64,000 nt of DNA from Humulus lupulus (Eukaryota; Streptophyta; Magnoliopsida; Rosales; Cannabaceae), in assembly GCF_963169125.1 (NCBI RefSeq), contig NC_084796.1, positions 212,415,948 to 212,479,947 of the forward strand, written 5' to 3'. The notes below the pieces were generated by a model. It searched no databases. It saw only the letters and a list, made by a program, of their open reading frames with translations, and was not told the origin of the DNA. Shown piece after piece: positions 21,259-32,035 of the stretch. Made by a program: the position numbers and the translations under genes. The first letter of the stretch is position 1. Each line of letters opens with the position of its first letter.

Positions 21259-21532
21259 GCGAGTCGATCGAGGATGAGGTTATTTTTTTTATTATGTTTC
21301 TATGTATTTTCCGCATTTAGTTTTGTAAACAATTTTCTTTTGTTTAAAATTATGTTTTATGTTTTAAACAATGGGTACCCATACCAAAATTCTATTTTAC
21401 TTTGTAATTTCCACAATATTATGTTGAAGTTTTAATAAATTATTATTATTTCGTATGTATATGTTCTTGAAATTAATAGCTATGTTTAGTAGTTCTAATG
21501 GTCCAATGTCTTAGAATAGTTGGGTCATTACA

Positions 21533-21705
21533 TAATTACACTAAGGTAAAATTCAAATAAAAAGACATTTCACTTTATGTACTAATGCAAATGTTTATAT
21601 AGAGAGAAATTATTTAATCAAGTTGGGGAATATTATATTTTAATATCATGTTTGATTGATTAAATAAGTGTTTCAAAAATTGATTATTTAATCTAAGGAG
21701 GAGAA
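21533..21705 (+). other. 3' end of outer copia internal region with polypurine tract
   Basis: Resumes the outer copia after the TAATT duplication and matches 19966-20147 of the inner element (ACACTA(A/T)(A/G)GTAAA..., ACTTTATG(C/T)ACTAATGCAA). It ends with AAGGAGGAGAA before the 3' LTR. Confidence 0.8.
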
Positions 21706-22837
21706 TGTTATATTATTTTAAATAATATAATGTTATATTAAATAATGTGACAAAATATTATTTATCACACAAATGTGATTTGTCACACCTTGTAACATAT
21801 TATTAAGAGTTACAAAATTGGACACATGTGTGTGCCCAAATGTGACATATTTTGGAGTTACAAAGTCAGTTACAAATTTGTAACTCCCAAATATTACCCA
21901 ATAATGTGTGGATTGTATGTTACACATTGGAGTTGGATTTCATAAAGCCATAAGGGATATGGGTATTGGAGACATGATTTTAAGTCCATAATATGTTTGG
22001 AGGTTAGAAAGTCTTGTGGGAAGACGAAAGAACCGTTTGGAAATGCAAACGTTGAGTTTGCTAAAATTGGAGTTGTGGTTGCGGCCATTGATTATCCTTG
22101 GACACGGTCTGGGGGACAGAGGCCAGTGACCGTGGCCAGGAACATCTCTGTCCGTGGCAGGGACGCTGACATCCAACTTCAACTTCTTTTTTCCATCTTG
22201 AACGGTTCTAACACCTCATGTAACTCCTAGAACTCCTTTTTAAGTCTATTAACATCCTATTAAATATTGGTAACAACCATTAGGGTTGGTGGAATTTGAA
22301 ATTCAAAGGGTGTCTCAAAACTCTATAAAAATGAGTCTATTGCTTACTTGTAAGACAACACTATTTTTATGCACTAGAGCACTTGATTAGAAATACACCA
22401 AAAAACTTGATTATTGAAGAGACCTATTTCAAATATTGTAAGAATCCTTTAGTGCTTGAGATAGGGGCAAATAAGCTTTTGAATAGAGGTTGTAAACCTT
22501 ATTTTTGTTTGTGTTCTCCAATGCACATCACTTTGGTTGTGTGAGTGAGCAATTTCCTTTTTGGTGTTGTTCTTACATTGTTTCTTCTCTTTATTTTCTC
22601 TTTACATATTTGTTTGTATATTTTGTTTTAGTGTTGTAATATCTTCTACATCTTTCTCCTACTACTTCTAGTTTATTTGTATCTATTGTTTATAATTGAA
22701 TTTTCTATTATTCTCTTCATCTAGATATTAATACATTTACTTGTATTTTTTGTTATTGAGTTATATTCTTATTTAATTAATCACCTTGTCATTTATATTA
22801 TTTTGTTTCACAACAAGAAAAAATGGCTTTTACTTCG

Positions 22838-23215
22838 GTTTTTAAGCTGGATTTACTTCGGTTTTCGCTAAAATTCGCAACCGCAGTAGTTCGGAGCGAA
22901 GTAAAAAGTAGTTAAAAACCGAAGTGAAAAATAGGCTTTCTACTTCGGTTATTATGTAAAAACCGAAGTAGAAAGTGGGGATTCTACTTCGGTTTTTACA
23001 TAATAACCGAAGTAGAAAGTGGGGTATGCTTCCTTGTTGGCCACTTTCTACTTCGGTTATTATGTAAAAAGCGAAGTAGATTGTGGGGTTTCTACTTCGG
23101 TTTTTACATAATAACCGAAGTAGAATCCCCACTTTCTACTTCGGTTATTATGTAAAAACCGAAGTAGAAACCCCACTTTCTACTTCGTTTTTTACATAAT
23201 AACCGAAGTAGAAAC
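22838..23215. repeat. Left subterminal palindrome array of CACTA derivative
   Basis: Several copies of TACTTCGGTT paired with AACCGAAGTA around a short ATTATGTAA-type loop lie head to tail, separated by AGAAAGTGGGG spacers. Such subterminal repeats bind the TNPA-type protein in En/Spm elements. The binding role here is inferred from position. Confidence 0.8.
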
Positions 23216-25198
23216 CCCCCCACCCCATTTTTTTTAATAATTATTTCTAATTATTTTTAAATGACCCAATTCTTTTTTTTTCTTTTTTTTTTGCCCTAAT
23301 TATTTTAAATAGTCTAATTATATGAATTTATAGTTATATATATTTTTACAATTGGAATTGGTTTATTTTCATTTAATTTATAACAGAAATAAAAATCACA
23401 AAATTTATACACTTAGAATTAAAATTCTTATAAAATTAAATATTTATATATTCACATAATTGTTAAGTAGAATAACCTAATCATTCATATATACATTCAC
23501 ATAATTGTAATTAAGTAAAATAATATAAACATTTATATATACATTCACATAAAACTAAAGGTATGTATAAACAAAATAGTCTTACTAATAAATTTAAGTC
23601 ATCAATCGGCTTAACTATTCTTGTTGGATTGGCAAGATGTCCTCCCAATCCTTGGCGACAATATGACTACTAGTAACTTTGTCATTTAGTTCATTCTACG
23701 AAACAAACCAATGATAGATTAAATTAGTAACTTGTAACAACACTTATAAAAATTTCTTACTTTGCTTTAAAACACTTACATCTCTTTCTTCAATTTTTTT
23801 GTCCAAATTATCTTCGACAAGAGTCTTCTTCGTTTCTCGCGCTCTTGTCCAAATTTCATATCCATCTACATCTTCCACTCCTAGTTCTTTTTTCTAGAAC
23901 ATCAAACATAATTGAAGTTTAATTATTAAATTTTCCTAAATCTAACAAAATTTCGGCAGCATAACAACTGCATTTTAACATCTCCAAAAATTTTAAAATC
24001 TGTAAATAACACACAAAATATATCGACATAGTGTGCAAATTGAAAAAGAAAAACAATTAATAAAATCTATAAAAAATTGGCAGAGTTTCCTTTGTTTTTG
24101 TAGCATATCCCAATTTTATAATTATATATAAATTCAACACAAACAAACACAAAATCAACATACATAATTCCATCCTTATATCACCGCCAACAACAAATTT
24201 CCCAGAACCTACTTCACTAAAGTAAAGCACGCAAGATTTAACTCTAATTTTATAAATAAATATTGCAATAGTAATAAATAAAATTTAAAGATTACTCACC
24301 TCCAATATTACTCTTGAAGTCACCCAAAATCAATACTGAATTGGCAACTAAATCAACAACCCTACTAAAAAGCTTAATAAAAAATAAATAAAAATCAATT
24401 ACATAATTAATTAAACTAGCTACATAATCATCAAACAACATATCAAGCTAGCTAGTTATAGAAAACAAAAAACAAATGTCACTAATAATCCAAACATTTC
24501 AAGTTCTAACATTGGCAACAACATTACTTATTGAAGCTATGTTTAGAAATTTAAATAGCAAGTCACAACAATTTTTAAATTTTACTAATATATATATTTA
24601 TATAATTAATAACATTATATAAAATAACAAAATAAAAAAATATATAACACAAATATACTAAAAAACAAGTATTAAATTCGGAATAATATAAAAAAATTAA
24701 CACAAACAAAGTTTTAAGGTAACAAACCTTCTTTGATGCTCAAAATAACCTCTAAATCAATATTAGCAACTCTAAAACCTATATATAATAAACACATTAT
24801 ATCTATAAGAAAAAAATCTGAAAATATTATAGAAAATTAAAAAAAAATCATACAAACAAAGATTTAGTGATTCATACCTTTTTTGAAGCTCAAGAACTTA
24901 TTTTAATGTAAGAAAACCAGCCAAAGTCCAATAACAATACCCATTTTCGAACCCTAAAAATACCCACACTCAAAGTCTTTATTTTCTTCCTCAAAAATAA
25001 AAATGGAACTAATATTTCTGTTTTTAAGTAAGAAAAATGGTTTCAAATGGTAAAAAAACATAAAAAATGGTATATTTTGTGAAACTCTCGTGGGAGTACG
25101 ACAACAATGGAGGTTTTCTGGGTTTGGCGTTTGAGATTTTTGCTTCAGAGAGACGAATGAGCCGTGGGAGCTATATATTAAGGGTATTAAAACTCTTT

Positions 25199-25634
25199 TA
25201 CTTCGGTTCTTATACAAAAACTGAAGTAGAAAGGGTACTTTCTACTTCGGTTTTTGTATAAGAACCGAAGTAGAAAGTACCCTTTCTACTTCGGTTTTTA
25301 TATAAGAACCGAAGTAGAAAGTACCCTTTCTACTTCGGTTCTTATATAAGAACCGAAGTAAAAGCCTTCAGGGCCGCGTTTGGTTGCTCCACTTTTCACT
25401 TCGGTTTTTTCATAAAAACCGAAGTAAAAAGCCCCGATTTAGTGTGCAAACCAAACATGGCCCTTGTCTATTTTCTATTTTAACTTCGTTTTTTTAAGAA
25501 ACCGAAGTAATAGCCTTTTTTTTATGTACTACCATTCCGAAAAGCGAAGTAAAAACCCATTGAAAGGCTTTTACTTCAGTTTTTTTATATTCTATGTGTA
25601 AAAAACGAAGTAAAAGCCTATATTTCTAGTAGTG
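25199..25634. repeat. Right subterminal palindrome array of CACTA derivative
   Basis: TACTTCGGTT...AACCGAAGTA palindromes with TTATA(C/T)AAG-type centres and GAAAGTACCCTTTC spacers repeat four or more times, followed by looser CTTCGTTTTTT copies up to the inverted repeat. The spacer differs from that at the left end. Confidence 0.8.
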
Positions 25635-25702
25635 TTTAGAGTTGTAATATTTTTTCTTAATTCCATTGAGACAATTTTATTATCTCTAACATTGATACTA
25701 AT

Positions 25703-26282
25703 TGTTAGATTTATAAAATGATGATGAGCAAAATATCATTCACAATAATACGCATTTATAGTTCAACACAAAGATCAACAATCTTATCATTAAATATTGA
25801 AGTGTACCAAATAGATTTAAGATTAGAATTTTACCTCTTGAATCATGAATGTAGAAGATGATTTGGGACTCTCAATAATCTACCAAGAGAGGATAAAGAA
25901 AAACAAAAGGAGAGCATGGAGACATCCCAATGCACAAACTCTCAACCCTTTTTTTCTCTCTACAAACCCTTATAGCCAACTACCTCTAATATAGGCCTCC
26001 AAGTGTGTTTTATACACACAATTCTCTCTCATTAATGAGCACCAAAAATGTATTTTTGTTTGAGTGTGGTGACTAACCCAATAGACCAGTTAGCGATCAA
26101 GGTGGCTGCATCCATGTGCCTAAAGTAAAATTAGTTAAGATTAATACCATTATGGTCCTATTTAAACAATAACTAAGTAGGCACCATACTATGCACATAA
26201 ATATACATTTATCCTTACATTCTACTAAAAACATTCATGCGAGATATCCTTAAATATATCAGTCCAGATCAAACTTCTAACA
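25703..26282 (-). mobile_element. Copia-type LTR on the minus strand
   Basis: Read on the minus strand the LTR begins TGTTAGAAGTTTGATC at 26282 and ends AAATCTAACA at 25703. It is followed by ATTAGTATCAA (25702-25692), a decayed TGGTATCAGAGC primer site. TATAAAAC at 26014-26007 (minus) is a TATA box in the right place. The internal region is absent because the outer copia end abuts it. Confidence 0.7.
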
Positions 26283-26992
26283 TCTACAATATCTAATATA
26301 ATTCAACTCATAAAATGTGTATGTATAAATATGAACTTGTGAAAGTTTAATTTGATTGAAATTCTATATAAATATGCATTCTTGCATATTTGATATTTGT
26401 TTTTACATTGAAAGTAACTTAGACAATTTAATTTTCTTTTTATTCTTATAAATATAACTATATATTAATTTTAAAATAATTTAAAACTTTATATATTCCA
26501 TACAGATGATATTTTAATTATTTTTTGAAAATATGAAATCATGCTCTTTCAAATTAATTTGATAAGAAAATATTAAAATTAATGTAATATTAGAAATAGC
26601 CTAATGGTCCTAAATTCGAATCCCCTCAAAATAAAAAGTAATAATAATATAAAATTATTAAAATGAGATATAAAAGTAAATGATCTAATTTTCACTTTGA
26701 TTATACTAGTTCAATTTAGAATGATATTATGAATTAGATTAGATGTATTATTTGAAATTTGTCCTTAGTTCGGAATGAAATGGCGTGCCCAAAGCATGAA
26801 TTGATCAGAGAACAGACACCATATTTGGGCAATGAGGAATATGGTAAATTTTGGAATTGAATTTTTATTTAGGCACCAAAATTAAATAATAAAAACAATA
26901 TTACTACTCTTCCCTCATATTTATCATAACCAAATATTTTGGAAGTGGGTAAGAGTGAGTGACTTAAGTATTGCACTATTATATTAAATGAA
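26283..26992. other. AT-rich intergenic DNA
   Basis: No gene or clear transposon ends. A short piece near 26595-26631 (TAGCCTAATGGT ... AATTCGAATCCC) looks like the A and B boxes of a tRNA-derived SINE pressed together, but it is too short to classify. Confidence 0.5.
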
Positions 26993-27381
26993 TGGTTTAT
27001 AATTTTTTGGATCTTGTTTTTTGTCTCATTACTTTTTCAGACCCTGAATTTTAATAAATTATTTTTTGAACTATGTGTTTAGTAGCATGGTTTAAATAGA
27101 CCTTTAAACCAGATTTTGATGAACAAAAAATTAAATACAACAACACAATTGTTAAGTAGAATGATTTTGTTCTTGTTCTGAGATGTTAGTTTGGTTATTT
27201 GTGATTTTAATTAAAAAACTTTGATCAAAATCAAGTTAATAGATCTATTTTAACCATTTTACAAAACATAAGGTCCAAAAAGTAATTTTTTAAAACACAA
27301 GGTCCAAACAGGTAATGAGACAATATACATGATCAAAACAAGTAACGTGACAAAACACAAAGTCTAAAAATGTGTAAACCC
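26993..27381. mobile_element. Mutator-type foldback MITE
   Basis: A 9-bp duplication TTAAATGAA (26984-26992 and 27382-27390; the tenth base T also matches) flanks long imperfect inverted repeats. The left one starts TGGTTTATAATTTTTTGGAT and the right one, inverted, GGGTTTACACATTTTTAGAC. Both continue with TTGTxTTTTGTC and further matches toward the centre. The length of the duplication and the long arms fit Mutator-like elements. No coding sequence. Confidence 0.8.
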
Positions 27382-27430
27382 TTAAATGAATTTACAAAAA
27401 TATCTATTTTAAAAAACATAAGACTCTAAA

Positions 27431-27618
27431 ATTGGATCAATTATGGTAAATGGCTAAAACCTCATAAAACTGTGTAAATAGAATTTAAACCCTAAAGAAA
27501 AAGCCTATCTGATTTCACTAAAAAATTGGACCAATTATGGTAAAAGGCTAAAAGCCTCCTAAAACTGTGTAAATAGAGTTAGAACCCAAAAGAAAAGTCC
27601 TACCTGGTTTTTAATGAG
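27431..27618. repeat. Tandem duplication, about 94 bp twice
   Basis: Two diverged copies share ATTGGA(T/C)CAATTATGGTAAA and AAAACTGTGTAAATAGA, starting at 27431 and 27525. Origin unknown. Confidence 0.8.
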
Positions 27619-27782
27619 GAAAGGAGGCATTAACAACTAAAGTTAGACCTGAGTCAAACACTAAACATAAACAACTTGGCCCATAAATTCTTATGACCCA
27701 ACAATTTCAAAATTATACAAAGACATTTATGTTGGAGCACTGAGTGTTACTACCCAATCCAATATCATATATCAGCATTGCT

Positions 27783-28130
27783 CACTACAAAAAATTTTAG
27801 TTTTAGTCACAACAAATTTTGTGACTAAAAACAAAAAATTTGTGACTAAGGAAAAATTATTATACATATGTCATCACTAAAAAGTCCATGGCTAAAAGTA
27901 TTAGTCACAAAGATCACAATTTGTTGTCACTAAATGTATTTTTAGTCACAACAAACTTTATCACTAAAAATAATAGGTTGTGACTAAAACTACATTAGTG
28001 ACAACTTATGATTGAGTATGACTTTTTAGTCACAAATAATTTTTTGTTGTTACTAAAAGTGACATTTAGTCACACAAAATATATGTTGTGACTAAAAAAT
28101 TGTCACTAAAGGTTACCTTTATTTGTAGTG
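27783..28130. mobile_element. CACTA-type MITE, 348 bp
   Basis: Ends CACTACAAAAAATTTTAG and, inverted, CACTACAAATAAAGGTAACC. A perfect 3-bp TSD GCT flanks it (27780-27782 and 28131-28133). The inside is filled with TTAGTCACAA and its inverse TTGTGACTAA. It encodes nothing. It is unrelated in subterminal motif to the ACTTCGG family. Confidence 0.9.
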
Positions 28131-31100
28131 GCTACATGACACATATGTCTAACACCACCTTATATTAATTGGTGCAATTAAGTATCGAGTCCCACACATT
28201 ATATTTTAAATTAAAACATGTGAAGTCAATACTAAATTGCCCAAATAACAGTAAATCATGGTAGTATTGGACACCATTGATATCTTTTAGTAATACTCTT
28301 TATAATATGAGACTCTCTTTATATTGAGTCAATTTTAGGTTCATACCATTTACCCAATAATTATGTTTTGTATATGCCAAATTATAAATTGGAGAGAAGA
28401 ACTAATGTTATTATGAATTGACGTTATTGTGATTGATATTTAAGATCATATTTTGTAGTTTATTCTTAATGTCATTTTCATAATAGCAAATTAGTGATGA
28501 TTTTCATCTCGATTGGACATAGAATTAATTTTATCCAAGAATGAAATGAAATTAAAAACAATTGGAATAAGAATATCAAAATTTGAAGATGAATACTCAA
28601 TAAAAGTAAGGTGTTCAATCAATCTAATTCGAACTTTTTTTGTCATAATTTATTCAATCTGTACATTAGGTGCAGATTTTATATTTTGGATCCAATTCAA
28701 TCCGCACTTTAGTTAAAAATCAATCAAATCTAATTCAATCCACAATAATGTGAACTAAATTGGTTATTTTAGATTAGTTACTTTTTTCTTCTTCTAAATC
28801 TTAAACTATTTATTAATATTGATACGTACTCAAATTTATATTTTCAATTTTTGTATAACAAAATTAGTAGTTAAAATTTTATTATAAAACAAATAATTTT
28901 AAGTTTACACATTAACAACTCAAATAATAAAATTAAATATCACATCTACATTTAAATTTGATACAAGAAATTAACTTGAAGTTCACAAATTAAAAATTAA
29001 CATACTATTATTTGTCTAAATAATTTTTCATATATTACTATTATTCTTTATATCAAATATATCAAAACTTAAAAGTATTATTTTATATATAATATTTTAA
29101 CAAAATTACATATGTCTATATAATGTGTGGATTGAATTTGATTGATTATTTTCAAGTTCATCCAATTCGCACAAGTGGAGATACCTGTACTTTGCAAATT
29201 GGATTGTGGGAATTGATTTAGAAAGGTGAAATCTTTAACACCTCTAAATAAAGTAGTAGAAAAGATATCAGCATGTCACTAATTTCTTTTAGGGAATTAT
29301 AAAAGCATGACTTTTTAATAAATAACTTTTTGCTTTAATTATTTTCAAAAGCCATGTTTTTATATAGCCTTTTTTGGTAATGAAGTTTTAAAATTCCTCA
29401 TATCTTCATAGTATTAGAAATTATATATAATTTCTCTAAAAGATCTTCATTTTTCAATGACTTGAAATTTTTCCTAGAGAATATTGCTAGTTTGTTGTCC
29501 AATTTTTTTTAGGAGTATCCCTAATTTATGTTCGTCATTCGGCCAACAAAGATACTTATAGATTAGTTGTGCATGTTCTTTTGGTGGACGAAGAACTTGT
29601 ATTGTTAGAAGATTTTCCTTTTTTTTCTTCAGGATATATGACATTTTGATTATTTATCAATGAAATTATTATATTGCTACAAACAAAGAAATTTCTAAAA
29701 ATTTACTATTCTATACTATTTACTATAGTTTATGTATTTACATTAGTTCTAGAAAAGAAACATCTTACCCTAGAATTTGACTCCTTTATCCTCCAACAAC
29801 ATAAAATCAAAGATGATACCAAGTTACTATTTTCATCTATATTAAAAAAGTTGTAAGCTCAACCACGTCATATCACATCCTTCCATGATTTCATATAATA
29901 TATATGGATTATTTGTCAATGATGCATGTTTTATCAGTTTTTATCGGACATATTATGTAATATGCCAGTAGGAAAAAGAGTCACTTGATACTTGCTAGAA
30001 CAAGTTACGAACTAGTAAAGTTTTTTTTTTTTTTGCATTAAATTCAAAATAGAGGGATTTTTTGCCCATAAGGAATGATGATTCCAACCAATAATATTTA
30101 AGCTCTCATTTTTAAGTTTTGACTTTATTAGATTAATGAAAAGTTTGAAAAATTAAAGTTTCTATATTTAGTACTCACCTTTAACTTATTAGGATTTTTT
30201 GTTTCATATTCATAATTTAAAAAAAATATATTGTGTAAAAAAGAAGGATAAAAAAATAAATTATATAAGAGAATAAGAAGAAAAAAATGAAGAAAAGAAG
30301 GAAGAAGAGAAACGGTAGAGAGAGACGAAAACTAAAGAGGAAGAAGAAGATAACGAAGCGAAAGAAGATAATGAGGCACAAATAATCTATCATGGATGGT
30401 GGAAGCCTTGAAAATAAGAGATGATTGTATTAATAATTAAAATATCAATCTCCCAAATGTAGGATATCCAGATGTATTCTAGATCGAACTCGTCTGCATC
30501 ACTCTCCTAATAAAATGTTTGATTCATCCTCACCTTCTGCATCTAGAAGAACTCGTCGTTGTCTCCATGAATACTTAGACTGTTCTTTGTGCAAGGTAAT
30601 AGCCTAAAGTTTTAGTGAATATTTTTAATTTAAAACATTCAACCATTGTTTTATGCTTACGGTTGAAAACTTTGATGTTACTTTATTTTTGTTTATTGTT
30701 TTTTTTTTGTTTTTCTAAAAAAAATAAAGGAATGTGGAAATCACAAGTGTGTTCATAATGAAGTGGACAATATATCTATTTCACTATAGAGTTTTGTTAT
30801 TTCGAATGAATGAGGATGATGAAGCACTAATCATTAATATACCAACAAATGTTAACATGGAGTCACTAAAAATTCTTGAAAATATAAAATGTGTAAATGT
30901 TCATAATTTTTATTACATTAATTCTAGTGTAGAAATATTTTATTTGGAGTTAAATGCATATAAAGTTATATTTTTTTTAAAGGTGAGTGTGCAAAAGGTT
31001 AATGTACTTTGACGACAATGAATGTTGGTTTGCACAATATTTTGGTTACAAATGTCCTTGAATCTTGAGAAAGGTTGAATGGTTATAATTATTTTCTTAT

Positions 31101-31195
31101 AATTCATACATAATCAAAAGAATAAGTTGCATGAATATGAACAATAGTGTGGAAAGTCAACCAAATGAAGATGTTGAGTAGAAATTTTTGAAGTT
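28131..31195. other. AT-rich intergenic DNA with a possible inverted-repeat element
   Basis: An inverted pair sits at about 28650-28740 (AATCCGCAC ... AATCAATCAAATCTAATTC, then AATCCACA) and 29125-29190 (GTGTGGATTGAATTTGATTG ... CCAATTCGCAC). It resembles a non-autonomous hAT-like element, but no duplication was found. A purine-rich GAAGAA stretch lies at 30240-30370. Reading frames at 28513-28716, 29674-29856 and 30734-31012 have no recognisable domain. No host gene is supported. Confidence 0.5.
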
Positions 31196-31464
31196 CACTC
31201 TACAGGAAAAGAGGTCTAGTGCGACGAATTTTGTCGTCAATGTAGGTATGAAAGTAGTCGTTGAATGTATTTTAAGATGACATGTCGTCGCTATAGATTT
31301 GTATGTGTAGAGTTCTATAGCAACAACAAATGGCGTTATCGGTCACAATAGAACATCACTTTTTTTGGTAAAACTTATCTATTGCAATGACATGACGTCG
31401 CTATAGGATGGTTAAAATTTTGAAAAAACCCTACTGTGACCACAGGTGGTCACAGTAAGTCAGA

Positions 31465-32035
31465 TCATGGACGACCTAGGCCTCTAGGACAACCTCAGGC
31501 GTAGAGGACGACCTCAGGCCTGGAGGACGACCTCGGCCTTGGAGGAAAATCTCAAGCTTGAAGGACAACCTTAGGCCTAGAGGATGACCTCAGGCCTGGA
31601 GGACAACCTAATGCCTAGAGGATGACCTCAGGCTTGCAGGACAACCTCAGGCATGGAGGACGACCTCAACCTTGGAGGACGACCTCAACCTTGGAGGACG
31701 ACCTCAGACTTGGAGGACAACCTCGACCGTGGAGGATAACCTCTAGCCTGGAGAACAACCTTAGGACTGGAGGACGACCTCAAATTTGGAGGACAACCTC
31801 GACCTTAGAGGACAACCTTAGGCCTGGAGGACGACCTCAAGCCTAGAGGACATCCTCGGGCTTGGAAGACGACCTCGGGCCTGGAGGACAACCTCAGCCC
31901 TAAAGGACGACCTGAGGCCTGGAGGACAACCTCAGAACTGAAGGACAACCTCAAACCTGGAGAGCAACCTCGGCCCAAGTGGACGACCTCGCCCCTGGAG
32001 GACGACCTCAGGCCTGGAGAGCCACGGGCATAAGT
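31465..32035. repeat. 19-bp minisatellite, about 30 units
   Basis: Units of GGAGGACGACCTCAGGCCT, with variants such as GGAGGACAACCTCGACCTT, repeat every 19 bp. Because 19 is not a multiple of three, any frame repeats only every 57 bp. The 74-codon frame at 31622-31846 is a product of this and not a gene. Confidence 0.92.

Larger units (their letters stand above)
12872..21532 (+). mobile_element. Solo gypsy LTR, split by the inner copia
   Basis: Starts TGTAGAGACCTGGAATG and ends GGGTCATTACA. It is flanked by a perfect 5-bp TSD TAATT (12867-12871 and 21533-21537). Without the nested copia it is about 1.9 kb. No primer site, gag or pol accompanies it, so it is the product of LTR-LTR recombination. 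TATA box TATAAATAGG at 13588-13597. It interrupts the outer copia's region after pol. Confidence 0.9.
22809..25634. mobile_element. Non-autonomous CACTA (En/Spm) element, 2.8 kb
   Basis: Terminal inverted repeats read CACAACAAGAAAAAATGGC and, from the right, CACTACTAGAAATATAGGC. They are followed inward on both sides by CTTTTACTTCGG. A 3-bp TSD TTT flanks it (22806-22808 and 25635-25637). Internal pieces match non-contiguous parts of the large CACTA at 33429-54321, for example the ATCAATCGGCTTAAC and CTTTCTTCAATTTTTTTG regions, so it is an internal deletion copy. No transposase domain remains. Confidence 0.93.
10255..25691 (+). mobile_element. Outer copia-family element, 5'-truncated, carrying nested insertions
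   Basis: The 5' LTR remnant (10255-10696), internal DNA (10697-12871 and 21533-21705) and 3' LTR (21706-25691) belong to one element closely related to the inner copia. It was interrupted by a gypsy LTR at 12872-21532 and, within its 3' LTR, by a CACTA element at 22809-25634. Its internal DNA has no recognisable integrase or RT, so it was already a deleted copy. The left end is cut at 10255 in the middle of the LTR at a short CACAGAGG match. Confidence 0.85.
21706..25691 (+). repeat. 3' LTR of outer copia, split by a CACTA element
   Basis: Begins TGTTATATTATTTTAAATAA and ends CTCTAACA. The middle is interrupted at 22809-25634. The segment at 22115-22250 matches the truncated 5' LTR. TATAAAAATGAG at 22324 replaces the usual TATAAATAGGAG. 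Confidence 0.88.

Noticed and set aside
26595..26631. tRNA or SINE
   Set aside because: A- and B-box-like strings are present but only about 20 bases apart with no cloverleaf or poly-A tail; noted under the intergenic feature only.
28600..29195. hAT-like inverted-repeat element
   Set aside because: The arms pair only partly and no duplication was found, so it is mentioned but not called as an element.
30525..31012. Possible two-exon gene (MFDSSSPSASRRTRRC, then ECGNHKCVHNEVDNIS)
   Set aside because: The acceptor is poor, the second frame stops quickly, and no family is recognised.
31622..31846. 74-codon repetitive frame on the plus strand
   Set aside because: It is the 19-bp minisatellite read in a frame that happens to lack stops; it repeats every 57 bp.
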